Assembly (NCBI GenBank): GCA_945906305.1
Contig: CAMDQT010000001.1
Span: 62,001-126,000, forward strand
Length of the DNA: 64,000 nucleotides
Reading direction: 5' to 3'
DNA from: Ferrithrix thermotolerans DSM 19514
GTDB lineage: Bacteria > Actinomycetota > Acidimicrobiia > Acidimicrobiales > CAIXPF01
Part shown: piece after piece, positions 54,335 to 61,080 of the stretch
Numbering within the stretch: position 1 is the first letter of the stretch
Layout: every line of letters begins with the position of its first letter
Translations under genes and position numbers: made by a program
The notes under the pieces: model-generated
What the model saw: only the letters and a program-made list of their open reading frames with translations
Told to the model about the DNA's origin: nothing
The model's database searches: none

Positions 54335-55541
54335 CCCTGCCGTTGGCGGTGGCGAGACCGTGCCCGGCTGGAAGCGGATCTTCGTGCTGGTTTGTGCCTC
54401 GACGATCGGCACCTTCATCGCGCATGGCCTGCTCTACCCGACCTTGCCGTTGTACCTGACCGATGAACTCGGCACGACCAAGGCCACCGCGGGCTTGGTG
54501 GTGTCCTCAATGTCGCTGTCCGCGGTGGTGGTGCGGCCCTTTGCCGGCAATTTCGTGGACCGCTTCGGGCGTCGTCCGTTGCTCGTCGTCGGCCCGTTTC
54601 TGATGGTTCTGTCCGCCGTGGGGCTGCTGACTACGCACAGCGTGACCGCGGTGCTGATGTTGCGACTGCTTCAGGGGGCGGGTTCGGCGCTCGCCTACAG
54701 CGGCGCGAGCCCGGTGGTGGCCGACGTCGCTCCGCTGCCGCGCCGCGCCGCGATGCTGGCGCTGTACAGCCTGTTCTTCTACATCGGCATCGCGGTGGGT
54801 CCGCTCCTGGCCGAGTTGCTCATCAGCGAAATGGGATACCAGGCGGTCTGGTGGGCGGTGGGCGCGTTTACGGTCACCGGGTTGGTGCTGGCCTTGTTCG
54901 TGCCGGAGACCGGGGTTCGCAGTGGGGCTCGCAGCACGTTGCCGTTGCGTCATCGGGTGTTCCACCCGTCTACCACCCGCCCCGGGATCGTCTGGCTGTG
55001 CATTGGCACTGGTTGGGCCGCGGTGGCTTCGTTTCTGTCTTTGTACGCCCGCGACATCGGCATGGACAGCTCCGAGGGCTTGTTCATGGTTTTGGCGTTG
55101 ACGGTAATGGCGACCCGATTCTTCGCCGGCGGCCTAGCCGACACGCGGGGGCGAATGCAGGTGGCGCTCCCATCGGTGGCGTTGCTGGTAGTGGGCATCA
55201 CCGTGCTGGCCGCGTTTCGGACCCCGACCTTCGCCGTGGTCGGCCTCGTCCTGTTCGGGGCAGGATTCTCGGGTGCTTTCCCGGCGTTGTTCGCCATGGT
55301 GGTGGATGAAGCACCCGAGGCCGAGCGTGGGACGGCCATGAGCTCGTTCAACCTCTATTACGACCTCGGTGCACCCATCGGCGGTTACGGAGTGGGGATG
55401 TTGGTCGATCGTGGCGGTTTCGGCCTCGGCTTCGGTGCGGTGGCGGCGTTGTCGGCGCTGGGTCTCGTGCTGTTGCCGATCCTCAACCGGTCCGCGGCCC
55501 GGCCTGACCCAACGCCTCAAGAACCGCCGCTTTCCGGCTGA
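54327..55541 (+). CDS. MFS transporter
   Basis: 404 aa from GTG 54327 (TTG 54324 also possible), overlapping the acyl-CoA ligase by 8 bases. Twelve hydrophobic segments with the loop 2-3 signature NFVDRFGRRPLL and a repeat at GGLADTRGRMQ in the second half. It resembles drug/metabolite exporters of the MFS_1 family. Co-expression with the acyl-CoA ligase suggests uptake or efflux of an organic acid (inference). The last 59 bases overlap the convergent ATPase gene. Confidence 0.85.
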   Translation: MADPAVGGGETVPGWKRIFVLVCASTIGTFIAHGLLYPTLPLYLTDELGTTKATAGLVVSSMSLSAVVVRPFAGNFVDRFGRRPLLVVGPFLMVLSAVGLLTTHSVTAVLMLRLLQGAGSALAYSGASPVVADVAPLPRRAAMLALYSLFFYIGIAVGPLLAELLISEMGYQAVWWAVGAFTVTGLVLALFVPETGVRSGARSTLPLRHRVFHPSTTRPGIVWLCIGTGWAAVASFLSLYARDIGMDSSEGLFMVLALTVMATRFFAGGLADTRGRMQVALPSVALLVVGITVLAAFRTPTFAVVGLVLFGAGFSGAFPALFAMVVDEAPEAERGTAMSSFNLYYDLGAPIGGYGVGMLVDRGGFGLGFGAVAALSALGLVLLPILNRSAARPDPTPQEPPLSG

Positions 55542-56235
55542 TGAAGTCGGCGTCGGTCACCAGTCGAGAAGGGCGGGGATGTGGATAGGGCGACTGCACC
55601 CGGGCGCTGATGGTGCCAGGACGAGGAGAAAGGACAAGCACCTCGTCCGCAAGGAGCAGCGCTTCGTCGACGTCGTGGGTGACCAGCACGACGGTGTGTT
55701 GGTTTTCGGTCAGAAACTGGTCGAGCCAGGTTTGGAGGTCACGTCGTGTGATGGCGTCGAGGGCTCCGAAGGGCTCATCGAGCAGCAGCACGTCGAGCCC
55801 GGCCACGAAGGTGCGCAACAGAGCCAAACGTTGCCGCATGCCGCCGGACATTTGGTGGGGCCAGGACCGTTCGAAGCCTGCGAGCCCGAACCGCTCGAAC
55901 AGGCCGAGAGATTGGGTGCGGGCGGCCCGACGATCGAGGCCTCGGGCCTCGGCGCCGACCGTTGCATTGGCCAATGCCCGCCGCCATGGCAGCAAAAGGT
56001 CGCGTTGCGCCATGTAGGCGGTGTGGCCGATCCGGCCGACTGCGCGGTGCCCGTCGATGTCGACTCGGCCGTCGCTGGGGGCCAACAAGCCGGCCAGTAT
56101 CCGCAGCAGCGTCGATTTGCCGCATCCGCTCGGCCCCACCACCGCGCAGAAACGGCCGCGGTCAACGCTGAAGGACACGTCCGCAATGACGTCGAGGGAC
56201 TCGAAAGAATGCTGGAGTCCCTCGACGAGGATCAT
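55483..56235 (-). CDS. ABC transporter ATPase of a thiamine-precursor uptake system (ThiZ/SsuB-like)
   Basis: 250 aa from ATG 56235. Walker A GPSGCGKST, the Q-loop region AYMAQRDLLLPWR, signature MSGGMRQRLALLR, Walker B VLLLDEPFGALDA and the H-loop VTHDVDEAL place it in the nitrate/taurine/pyrimidine (NitT/TauT) ATPase group. It is the last gene of the TPP-riboswitch operon, 35 bases after the binding-protein stop. Its 3' end overlaps the convergent MFS gene by 59 bases, so the two mRNAs would be complementary there. Confidence 0.9.
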   Translation of the reverse strand: MILVEGLQHSFESLDVIADVSFSVDRGRFCAVVGPSGCGKSTLLRILAGLLAPSDGRVDIDGHRAVGRIGHTAYMAQRDLLLPWRRALANATVGAEARGLDRRAARTQSLGLFERFGLAGFERSWPHQMSGGMRQRLALLRTFVAGLDVLLLDEPFGALDAITRRDLQTWLDQFLTENQHTVVLVTHDVDEALLLADEVLVLSPRPGTISARVQSPYPHPRPSRLVTDADFISRKAAVLEALGQAGPRTG

Positions 56236-56270
56236 GTGCCTACGCAACCGCTGCCCGTTGGGTGCCAGAA

Positions 56271-57275
56271 CTAGCTGCGGGGCAGGAAGTCGTTGGTGAA
56301 TGCGGCGTCGAGTTTGATGTCTGCGGGCAGCAATTTGCGTTCCTTCAGAAACGCGCCGAATTGGTTCCAGATGACCGGGTCCTGTACACCCCACGCTTTG
56401 GTCTCATGGCCAAAACGAGTGGCCAGGTACACCGCTGAGCGTTCGACCAACTCCCGGTCCAACTCGGGCACGGTGCCCAGCAGAGCGGCCGCCGCCGCCT
56501 TGGGATCAGTCCGGGCCTTCTCGTACCCGGCCGCGGTGGCTTGGAGGAAGGACTTCACGAGTTCCGGCTGTTCCTTGAGCATTGTGCCCGAGGCCGCCAG
56601 CAACGGGGTGTACCAGTCCGGGATGCACGCGGGCTTGCCCGTTGAGCCCAGGAAGGGGATGGTGGTGATGGCGAGACCATCGAGGTCGCGCATGCGGATG
56701 ACGTCCCAGCCGTCGAACACCCACACGGCGTCGTAGTGGTTCTGGGCAAAGCCCACTTCGTAGTCGACGTTGCCGACTTCCACGTAGTTCACCTTGGCTG
56801 GGTCGCCTCCGTCGCAGCGCACCAGTTCGTCGACCAGTGCTTTCTCCAGTTCGCTGCCGTAGCCGCCGTAGGTCTTGCCCTGTAGGTCCTTGGCCGATCG
56901 AACCCCGCGATCCGCCGGTATGACCAGCGAGGACGTGTTGTGCGCCAATATCGCCCCGACGGAAACCACATCGGCGCCTTCAACTCGTGCCGCCAGCAGC
57001 GATTCGGCGGCGGACACCGCGAAGTTGGCCTCGCCGGCGACGAGCATCGGCAGACCCCCGTTGGCGCCTGGTTCGATGATGGTGACGTCGAGGCCAGCCT
57101 TCTTGTACAGGCCCTGCTGTTGGGCGAGGTACAGCCCGCCATGGTTGGTGTTAGGGGTCCAGTCCAACACCACGCTCACCGGGGTGAGCTTGGGGGTGGC
57201 GTCCTCGTCGCCGCAGGCCGCAGCCAACGAGCCGAACACCACCAGAGCGGCAAAGGAGAAAAGGATACGACGCAT
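56271..57275 (-). CDS. NMT1/THI5-like periplasmic binding lipoprotein (ThiY-like)
   Basis: 334 aa from ATG 57275, which overlaps the permease stop by one base (TGATG). A basic, hydrophobic signal ends in LAAAC, a near-lipobox, so it is probably lipid-anchored. VVLDWTPNTNHGGLYLAQQQGLY is the NMT1/THI5 signature of proteins that bind pyrimidine thiamine precursors, followed by DVTIIEPGANGG and YGGYGSELEKALV. Under a TPP riboswitch, a role in capturing a hydroxymethylpyrimidine-type thiamine precursor is likely; the exact ligand is not readable. Confidence 0.9.
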   Translation of the reverse strand: MRRILFSFAALVVFGSLAAACGDEDATPKLTPVSVVLDWTPNTNHGGLYLAQQQGLYKKAGLDVTIIEPGANGGLPMLVAGEANFAVSAAESLLAARVEGADVVSVGAILAHNTSSLVIPADRGVRSAKDLQGKTYGGYGSELEKALVDELVRCDGGDPAKVNYVEVGNVDYEVGFAQNHYDAVWVFDGWDVIRMRDLDGLAITTIPFLGSTGKPACIPDWYTPLLAASGTMLKEQPELVKSFLQATAAGYEKARTDPKAAAAALLGTVPELDRELVERSAVYLATRFGHETKAWGVQDPVIWNQFGAFLKERKLLPADIKLDAAFTNDFLPRS

Positions 57276-58051
57276 CAGGTACTCCGATCTGTTTGACGTT
57301 GCCACGGGCACAGCACCCAGGCCAACACCGAAACCAATGAGAACAACACCATCGACAACACGGTTACGACCGCGACCCCAACGAAGACCTGGTCGTAACG
57401 AAAGGCCCGCTGGGATCGGGCGATGTAGAGGCCTAGACCGCTCGTGGCCCCGATGCTCTCGCCGATCACCGCGCCGGCCACGGCATAGGTGAGGGAAATG
57501 CGCAGTCCGGCGAACAGTGGGGGCAAGGCGGCGGGGATCATCACCATACGAAGCAGTACGGCACGGCCCCCACCGAAGCTACGGATCAGCTCGATGTACT
57601 CGAGGTCGACATTTTGTAGGCCTGCGGTGGTGGACACCGTGACGGGGAAGAACACCACCAAGGCCACCACGATGATCTTGGGGGCAAGGCCAAAGCCGGC
57701 CCAGAGCACCAAAAGCGGCGCAAGCACCTGGATCGGGACGGTCTGGCTGGCGACCAGTAGCGGATGGAGCACCCGGCGGGCGAGGGGCCAGCCTGACACC
57801 ACCACGGCAACGATCACCCCGGTACTGACACCGAGAAGCACCCCGACGGCGGTCTCGGTGAGCGTGGTACGCACGTGGCTGGGCAGCAGCGGGGCGGTGT
57901 CGACCAACGCGTGCCAGATCCGTGACGGTGCGGGTAGGACCGGGTTGCGGCTGGTGGATTGGCCCGCCCAGAGCTCCCACAAAGCCAGCAGGACGACAAC
58001 GAACAGCGCGGGCGGTGCGGTCTCCCGCATGGCGGCGCGCACGGTGTTCAT
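57275..58051 (-). CDS. ABC transporter permease of a thiamine-precursor uptake system (ThiX-like)
   Basis: 258 aa from ATG 58051, overlapping the stop of the thiamine-binding protein gene (ATGA). About six membrane segments; the coupling loop FGGGRAVLLRMVMIPAALPPLFAGLRISLTYA is the EAA motif of BPD_transp_1 permeases of the NitT/TauT/ThiX group. It forms the channel for the neighbouring binding protein and ATPase. Confidence 0.9.
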   Translation of the reverse strand: MNTVRAAMRETAPPALFVVVLLALWELWAGQSTSRNPVLPAPSRIWHALVDTAPLLPSHVRTTLTETAVGVLLGVSTGVIVAVVVSGWPLARRVLHPLLVASQTVPIQVLAPLLVLWAGFGLAPKIIVVALVVFFPVTVSTTAGLQNVDLEYIELIRSFGGGRAVLLRMVMIPAALPPLFAGLRISLTYAVAGAVIGESIGATSGLGLYIARSQRAFRYDQVFVGVAVVTVLSMVLFSLVSVLAWVLCPWQRQTDRST

Positions 58052-58344
58052 GAGCGGAACTTGCCGGTGAGGGATTCGATCGTGGGCTGGGTGGCGGGGC
58101 TGGCGGTTTGTTCGACCTTGATCACGCTGACCACCGCCGTGGCGCCGTCGGCCAGGGTGGCCTCGTGCACGGCCCTCATCAAGGCCCAAAGAGCATCAGG
58201 GGCACCCTGGATACTGGTGCCGAGGGGCCCGACTTCGTAGGTGAGGCCGGAGGCTTGGATGACCGCGATCGCCGCCTCGACATGGGCGTAGTGCGCCTTC
58301 TCGGTCCCGGGTGGGAACGGCAAAACTTGAATTTCGACAATCAT
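58048..58344 (-). CDS. thiamine-binding protein of the MTH1187/YkoF family (UPF0045)
   Basis: 98 aa from ATG 58344. EIQVLPFPPGTEKAHYAHVEAAIAVIQASGL, a YEVGPLGTSIQG turn and the helix DALWALMRAVHEATL follow the Thiamine_BP (PF01910) fold, which binds thiamine in YkoF. The start codon directly follows the TPP riboswitch, so it is the first gene under its control. It may act as an intracellular thiamine buffer or sensor for the transporter. Confidence 0.9.
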   Translation of the reverse strand: MIVEIQVLPFPPGTEKAHYAHVEAAIAVIQASGLTYEVGPLGTSIQGAPDALWALMRAVHEATLADGATAVVSVIKVEQTASPATQPTIESLTGKFRS

Positions 58345-58425
58345 CCTGCGTTCCCTCCGCTCGTATGAACGAGATCAGGTTCCTGGGGTTTGGTCTCAGC
58401 CTCGACACGAGGCACCCCCAGCAGG
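58345..58425 (-). promoter_or_regulatory. TPP (thi-box) riboswitch
   Basis: Reading the minus strand: CCTGC (P1, 58425-58421), TGGGGGTGCC, a GCCTC/GAGGC hairpin, GCTGAGACC, CCCCAGGAACCTGATC, a CTCGT/ACGAG hairpin, GCGGAGGGAAC and GCAGG (P1', 58349-58345). These are the conserved thi-box elements in order. P1' abuts the ATG of the thiamine-binding gene and the GGAGG of the thi-box is at ribosome-site distance, so TPP binding should block translation start. Confidence 0.93.
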
Positions 58426-58433
58426 TGCGTCTC

Positions 58434-58439
58434 ACGTTA
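58434..58439 (-). promoter_or_regulatory. -10 hexamer of the TPP riboswitch operon
   Basis: TAACGT (minus strand) ends about 8 bases before the riboswitch P1 strand, so the transcript would start almost exactly at the aptamer. It is back to back with the mtnA -10 hexamer. Confidence 0.6.
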
Positions 58440-58444
58440 GCAAC

Positions 58445-58450
58445 TAGCGT
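58445..58450 (+). promoter_or_regulatory. -10 hexamer of mtnA
   Basis: TAGCGT ends 8 bases before GTG 58459. Only 5 bases separate it from the divergent operon's hexamer. Confidence 0.6.
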
Positions 58451-58458
58451 TCCTTGAC

Positions 58459-59457
58459 GTGCAGCAGCCGAATGAGCGGACCACAAGGGCGCAGCGGGCT
58501 AGGGGGCTGCCTCCAACCATTGAGTGGCTGGGAGACCGGGTTCGGCTCATCGACCAACGTCGCTTGCCCCACGAACTAGCGATGGTCGAGGCCACCACCG
58601 TGGCTGAGCTGTGTGGCTTCATCGGCACCCTTGCCGTACGTGGTGCGCCTGCGCTCGGCGCGGCCGGGGCCATGGGCGTAGCGCTGGCCGCAGTGCGGGG
58701 GGAGGATATCGCTGCCGCGGGGGCCATCCTCAAGGCCACTCGACCGACGGCGGTCAACCTGGCCTGGGGTGTTGACAAGGCACTGTCGGCGCTGGACCCG
58801 GTGGCGGAAGCGCTGCGTCTTGCCGCTGACGACGTCCTGCGGAACATGGCGATCGGTCGGCACGGCGCCGGCCTCATCGCGGCGGGCTCACGGGTGTTGA
58901 CCCACTGCCATACCGGTGCCTTGGCCTGCGTGGGGTGGGGAACCGCGCTGGGGGTGATCCGTACCGCCTGGGAGGCGGGCACCGATCTGTCGGTGTGGGT
59001 GGACGAGACTCGGCCGTGGTTGCAAGGGGCTCGGCTCACGGCGTGGGAGCTGCAGATGTTGGGCATTCCCGCCACCCTCGTGGCCGATGTGATGGCCGGT
59101 TCGTTGATGGCATCGGGCGACGTCGACTTGGTCATCGTCGGTGCCGACCGCATTGCCGCCAACGGTGACGTCGCCAACAAGATCGGCACGTACCAGCTCG
59201 CCGTGCTCTGTCATCATCACGCGATCCCTTTCTACGTGGCGGCGCCGCTTTCGACCTTCGACCCCGCGACCGCTGACGGCGCATCCATCGAGGTGGAAGA
59301 ACGCAGTGCGGACGAGGTGACCAGCTTCGCTGGGGTGCGCATCGCCCCGCTGGGGGTGGCGGCGTTGAACCGGGCGTTCGACGTGACCCCCGCCGCCCTC
59401 GTGGCTGGCTATGTGACCGAGGAGGGGGTGTTTCCTAGTCCGCCATTGTGGGACTGA
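58459..59457 (+). CDS. mtnA: S-methyl-5-thioribose-1-phosphate isomerase (MtnA)
   Basis: 332 aa from GTG 58459. Methionine salvage step converting methylthioribose-1-P to methylthioribulose-1-P. It has VRGAPALGAAGAMGVALAA, TRPTAVNLAWGVDK, the Cys-containing THCHTGALACVGWGTALG, VDETRPWLQGARLTAWEL and VGADRIAANGDVANKIGTY with the catalytic Asp. These set MtnA apart from the related eIF2B subunits. With ahcY it handles sulfur recycling; no other mtn gene is visible. Confidence 0.93.
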   Translation: MQQPNERTTRAQRARGLPPTIEWLGDRVRLIDQRRLPHELAMVEATTVAELCGFIGTLAVRGAPALGAAGAMGVALAAVRGEDIAAAGAILKATRPTAVNLAWGVDKALSALDPVAEALRLAADDVLRNMAIGRHGAGLIAAGSRVLTHCHTGALACVGWGTALGVIRTAWEAGTDLSVWVDETRPWLQGARLTAWELQMLGIPATLVADVMAGSLMASGDVDLVIVGADRIAANGDVANKIGTYQLAVLCHHHAIPFYVAAPLSTFDPATADGASIEVEERSADEVTSFAGVRIAPLGVAALNRAFDVTPAALVAGYVTEEGVFPSPPLWD

Positions 59458-59561
59458 TTGCCGGTCCAGGAGAAATGGCTGCGGCGTGGCGCAGGCGACG
59501 TGTCGCTCGTGGTCATGGCAGATCTGTCGTCTGGCCAGGCCGAAATGTCATACCCTTTACA

Positions 59562-59567
59562 TAGTTT
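59562..59567 (+). promoter_or_regulatory. -10 hexamer of comF
   Basis: TAGTTT ends 7 bases before ATG 59575 in a locally AT-rich stretch (59549-59568). It fixes the comF start at 59575. Bases 59458-59561 hold no gene that I can see. Confidence 0.55.
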
Positions 59568-59574
59568 TCCTGTC

Positions 59575-60234
59575 ATGTTGTTCCCGATTGTCTGCCCTGG
59601 GTGCGGTGTGCTGGGGGCGGCGCCCTGCGCGGCGTGCCTGGCCGGCATGCGTCGTGTCGCGGACCGGGCGTTGCCCGCTCCGCCCGGCATCACTCGCCTC
59701 GTGGCCCCCTTCGCCTATGCCGGTCCGCTGCGGCCTTTGCTCCGGGCCTTGAAGTACGACAACCAGCGGGCCGCGCTGGGATGGCTCGGCGCCGAATTGG
59801 CCCTTGCTTGGCAACTTGCCGGCCTGTCGGGCACGCGGAGTTGGGCCCCCACCGGCGCGGCTCGGGCGCGACGTCGCGGTTTCGATCAGGCTGAATTGCT
59901 GGCCTGGGCGAGCGTGGGTGCCGCGGCTGGTATCGCTCGGGCAGATCGACCGGTGGCGCTGCTGCGTCGCGAGCCCGGCCCAGCTCAGACAGGTCGGCCG
60001 CGCCAGCAGCGAGCGGAGGTCGCGGGCTTTGCTCTGCGTCGCCCCTGGTGGCGGGCGGCGTCCGTCGTGCCCTCACGGGTGGTACTCATCGACGATGTGG
60101 TCACGACTGGTGCCACGCTTGCGGCCGCTGCCGCCGTCCTTCTCGCCGCAGGTTGCACCAGGGTCGATGCGCTTGTTGTGGCCTGGACGCCACCACCGAG
60201 CAGCAGACGGCACGATTTTCATGCGGTAGCCTGA
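59575..60234 (+). CDS. comF: ComF-family phosphoribosyltransferase-like protein
   Basis: 219 aa from ATG 59575. An N-terminal double CxxC (CPGCG and CAACL) suggests a zinc ribbon, as in ComF. The PRTase domain follows: ARRRGFDQAELLA, QTGRPRQQRAEV and the PRPP-binding VVLIDDVVTTGAT. ComF proteins are linked to DNA uptake in competent bacteria, but the gene is widespread in actinobacteria without known competence, where its role is unclear. The next gene is hpf, then secA, as in M. tuberculosis Rv3242c-Rv3240c. Confidence 0.9.
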   Translation: MLFPIVCPGCGVLGAAPCAACLAGMRRVADRALPAPPGITRLVAPFAYAGPLRPLLRALKYDNQRAALGWLGAELALAWQLAGLSGTRSWAPTGAARARRRGFDQAELLAWASVGAAAGIARADRPVALLRREPGPAQTGRPRQQRAEVAGFALRRPWWRAASVVPSRVVLIDDVVTTGATLAAAAAVLLAAGCTRVDALVVAWTPPPSSRRHDFHAVA

Positions 60235-60332
60235 CGGCGTCGTTCCACTCGGCTCGGGGTACCCGTGCCGGAGGGGCGATCGGCCCGCCGGACACTGTCC
60301 ATCGGCACTGATGGGCAGACTAGGGCGGTCCG

Positions 60333-60338
60333 TACGCT
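60333..60338 (+). promoter_or_regulatory. candidate -10 hexamer of hpf
   Basis: TACGCT lies 70 bases before the hpf ATG, giving a leader of about 60 bases that ends in AGGAGGT 9 bases before the start. Unlike its neighbours, hpf seems to have a leader with a strong ribosome site. The rest of 60235-60408 holds no gene. Confidence 0.3.
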
Positions 60339-60408
60339 GCCGTTGTCGGTCGGGCCCAGCCCGCAGTCCGATCGCATCGAACCGCTGACGGGCAGGAGGT
60401 AGCGCATT

Positions 60409-61002
60409 ATGCAGGTGATCGTGAGCAGTCGTCATGCTGAACTCTCTCCGGCCCTTCGCGACGTCGCGGTGCAGAAGATTGGTCGGCTGGAGCGATTTCT
60501 AGATGGCATGAGTCGTGCCGAGGTGCATTTCGACCATCAGCCCAACCCGCGAATCGCCGAGAAGGAGATTTGCGAGGTCACGCTGGAGGGTCACGGCCAT
60601 GTCGTGCGCTGCAAGGTGGCTTCAGTCGACAGTTTCGCTGCGGTGGACATTGCGGTCGAGAAGCTCGAACAGCAATTACACCGGCTCAAGACTCGACTGC
60701 GCGGTAAGGCGGCGGTCGGAAGTCGCCGCACCCATCAGGCCATTGTCGTGGGCGAGGGCGACTTCGATGGGGACGAGGACGAGGATCACTCAATGGCCGA
60801 TGACGCTTTCGTCACCCGGGCCGGAGACCTGGTGGTCAAGCAGAAGTCCTTCGCCATCGTGCCGCTGTCCATAGACGACGCGGTGCTCCAGATGGAGTTG
60901 GTGGGCCACAGCTTCTACTTCTTCACCAACGCCAAGACCGGACGTGCAGCCGTTCTGTATCGCCGCGAGGATGCAAAGCTAGGTTTGATCGACCAGGCAT
61001 GA
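60409..61002 (+). CDS. hpf: long-form ribosome hibernation promoting factor (HPF)
   Basis: 197 aa. The N-terminal S30AE/RaiA-like domain (VSSRHAELSPALRDVAVQKIGRLERFL, with EKEICEVTLEGHG and SVDSFAAVDIAVEKLEQQL) binds the 30S decoding region. An acidic linker (residues about 115-130) leads to the C-terminal dimerisation domain (VKQKSFAIVPLSIDDAVLQMELVGHSFYFF and ending in AVLYRREDAKLGLI), so this is the long form that pairs 70S into 100S ribosomes. Strong AGGAGGT ribosome site. Followed by secA. Confidence 0.95.
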   Translation: MQVIVSSRHAELSPALRDVAVQKIGRLERFLDGMSRAEVHFDHQPNPRIAEKEICEVTLEGHGHVVRCKVASVDSFAAVDIAVEKLEQQLHRLKTRLRGKAAVGSRRTHQAIVVGEGDFDGDEDEDHSMADDAFVTRAGDLVVKQKSFAIVPLSIDDAVLQMELVGHSFYFFTNAKTGRAAVLYRREDAKLGLIDQA

Positions 61003-61064
61003 GCGGCACCCTGGCCGAGCGGTCCGGCCGGTCCGGTTGCGGGAGCCTTGGTCCTTCGCGCCAG

Positions 61065-61070
61065 TAGACT
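61065..61070 (+). promoter_or_regulatory. -10 hexamer of secA
   Basis: TAGACT ends 10 bases before ATG 61081 and supports that start over the upstream in-frame GTG 61048. Confidence 0.45.
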
Positions 61071-61080
61071 CCAGGCTCGC

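Noticed and set aside
59458-59574. 39-codon TTG-initiated extension of comF
   Set aside because: Starts at the base after the mtnA stop with a TTG, lacks comF similarity, and the leaderless hexamer points to ATG 59575.
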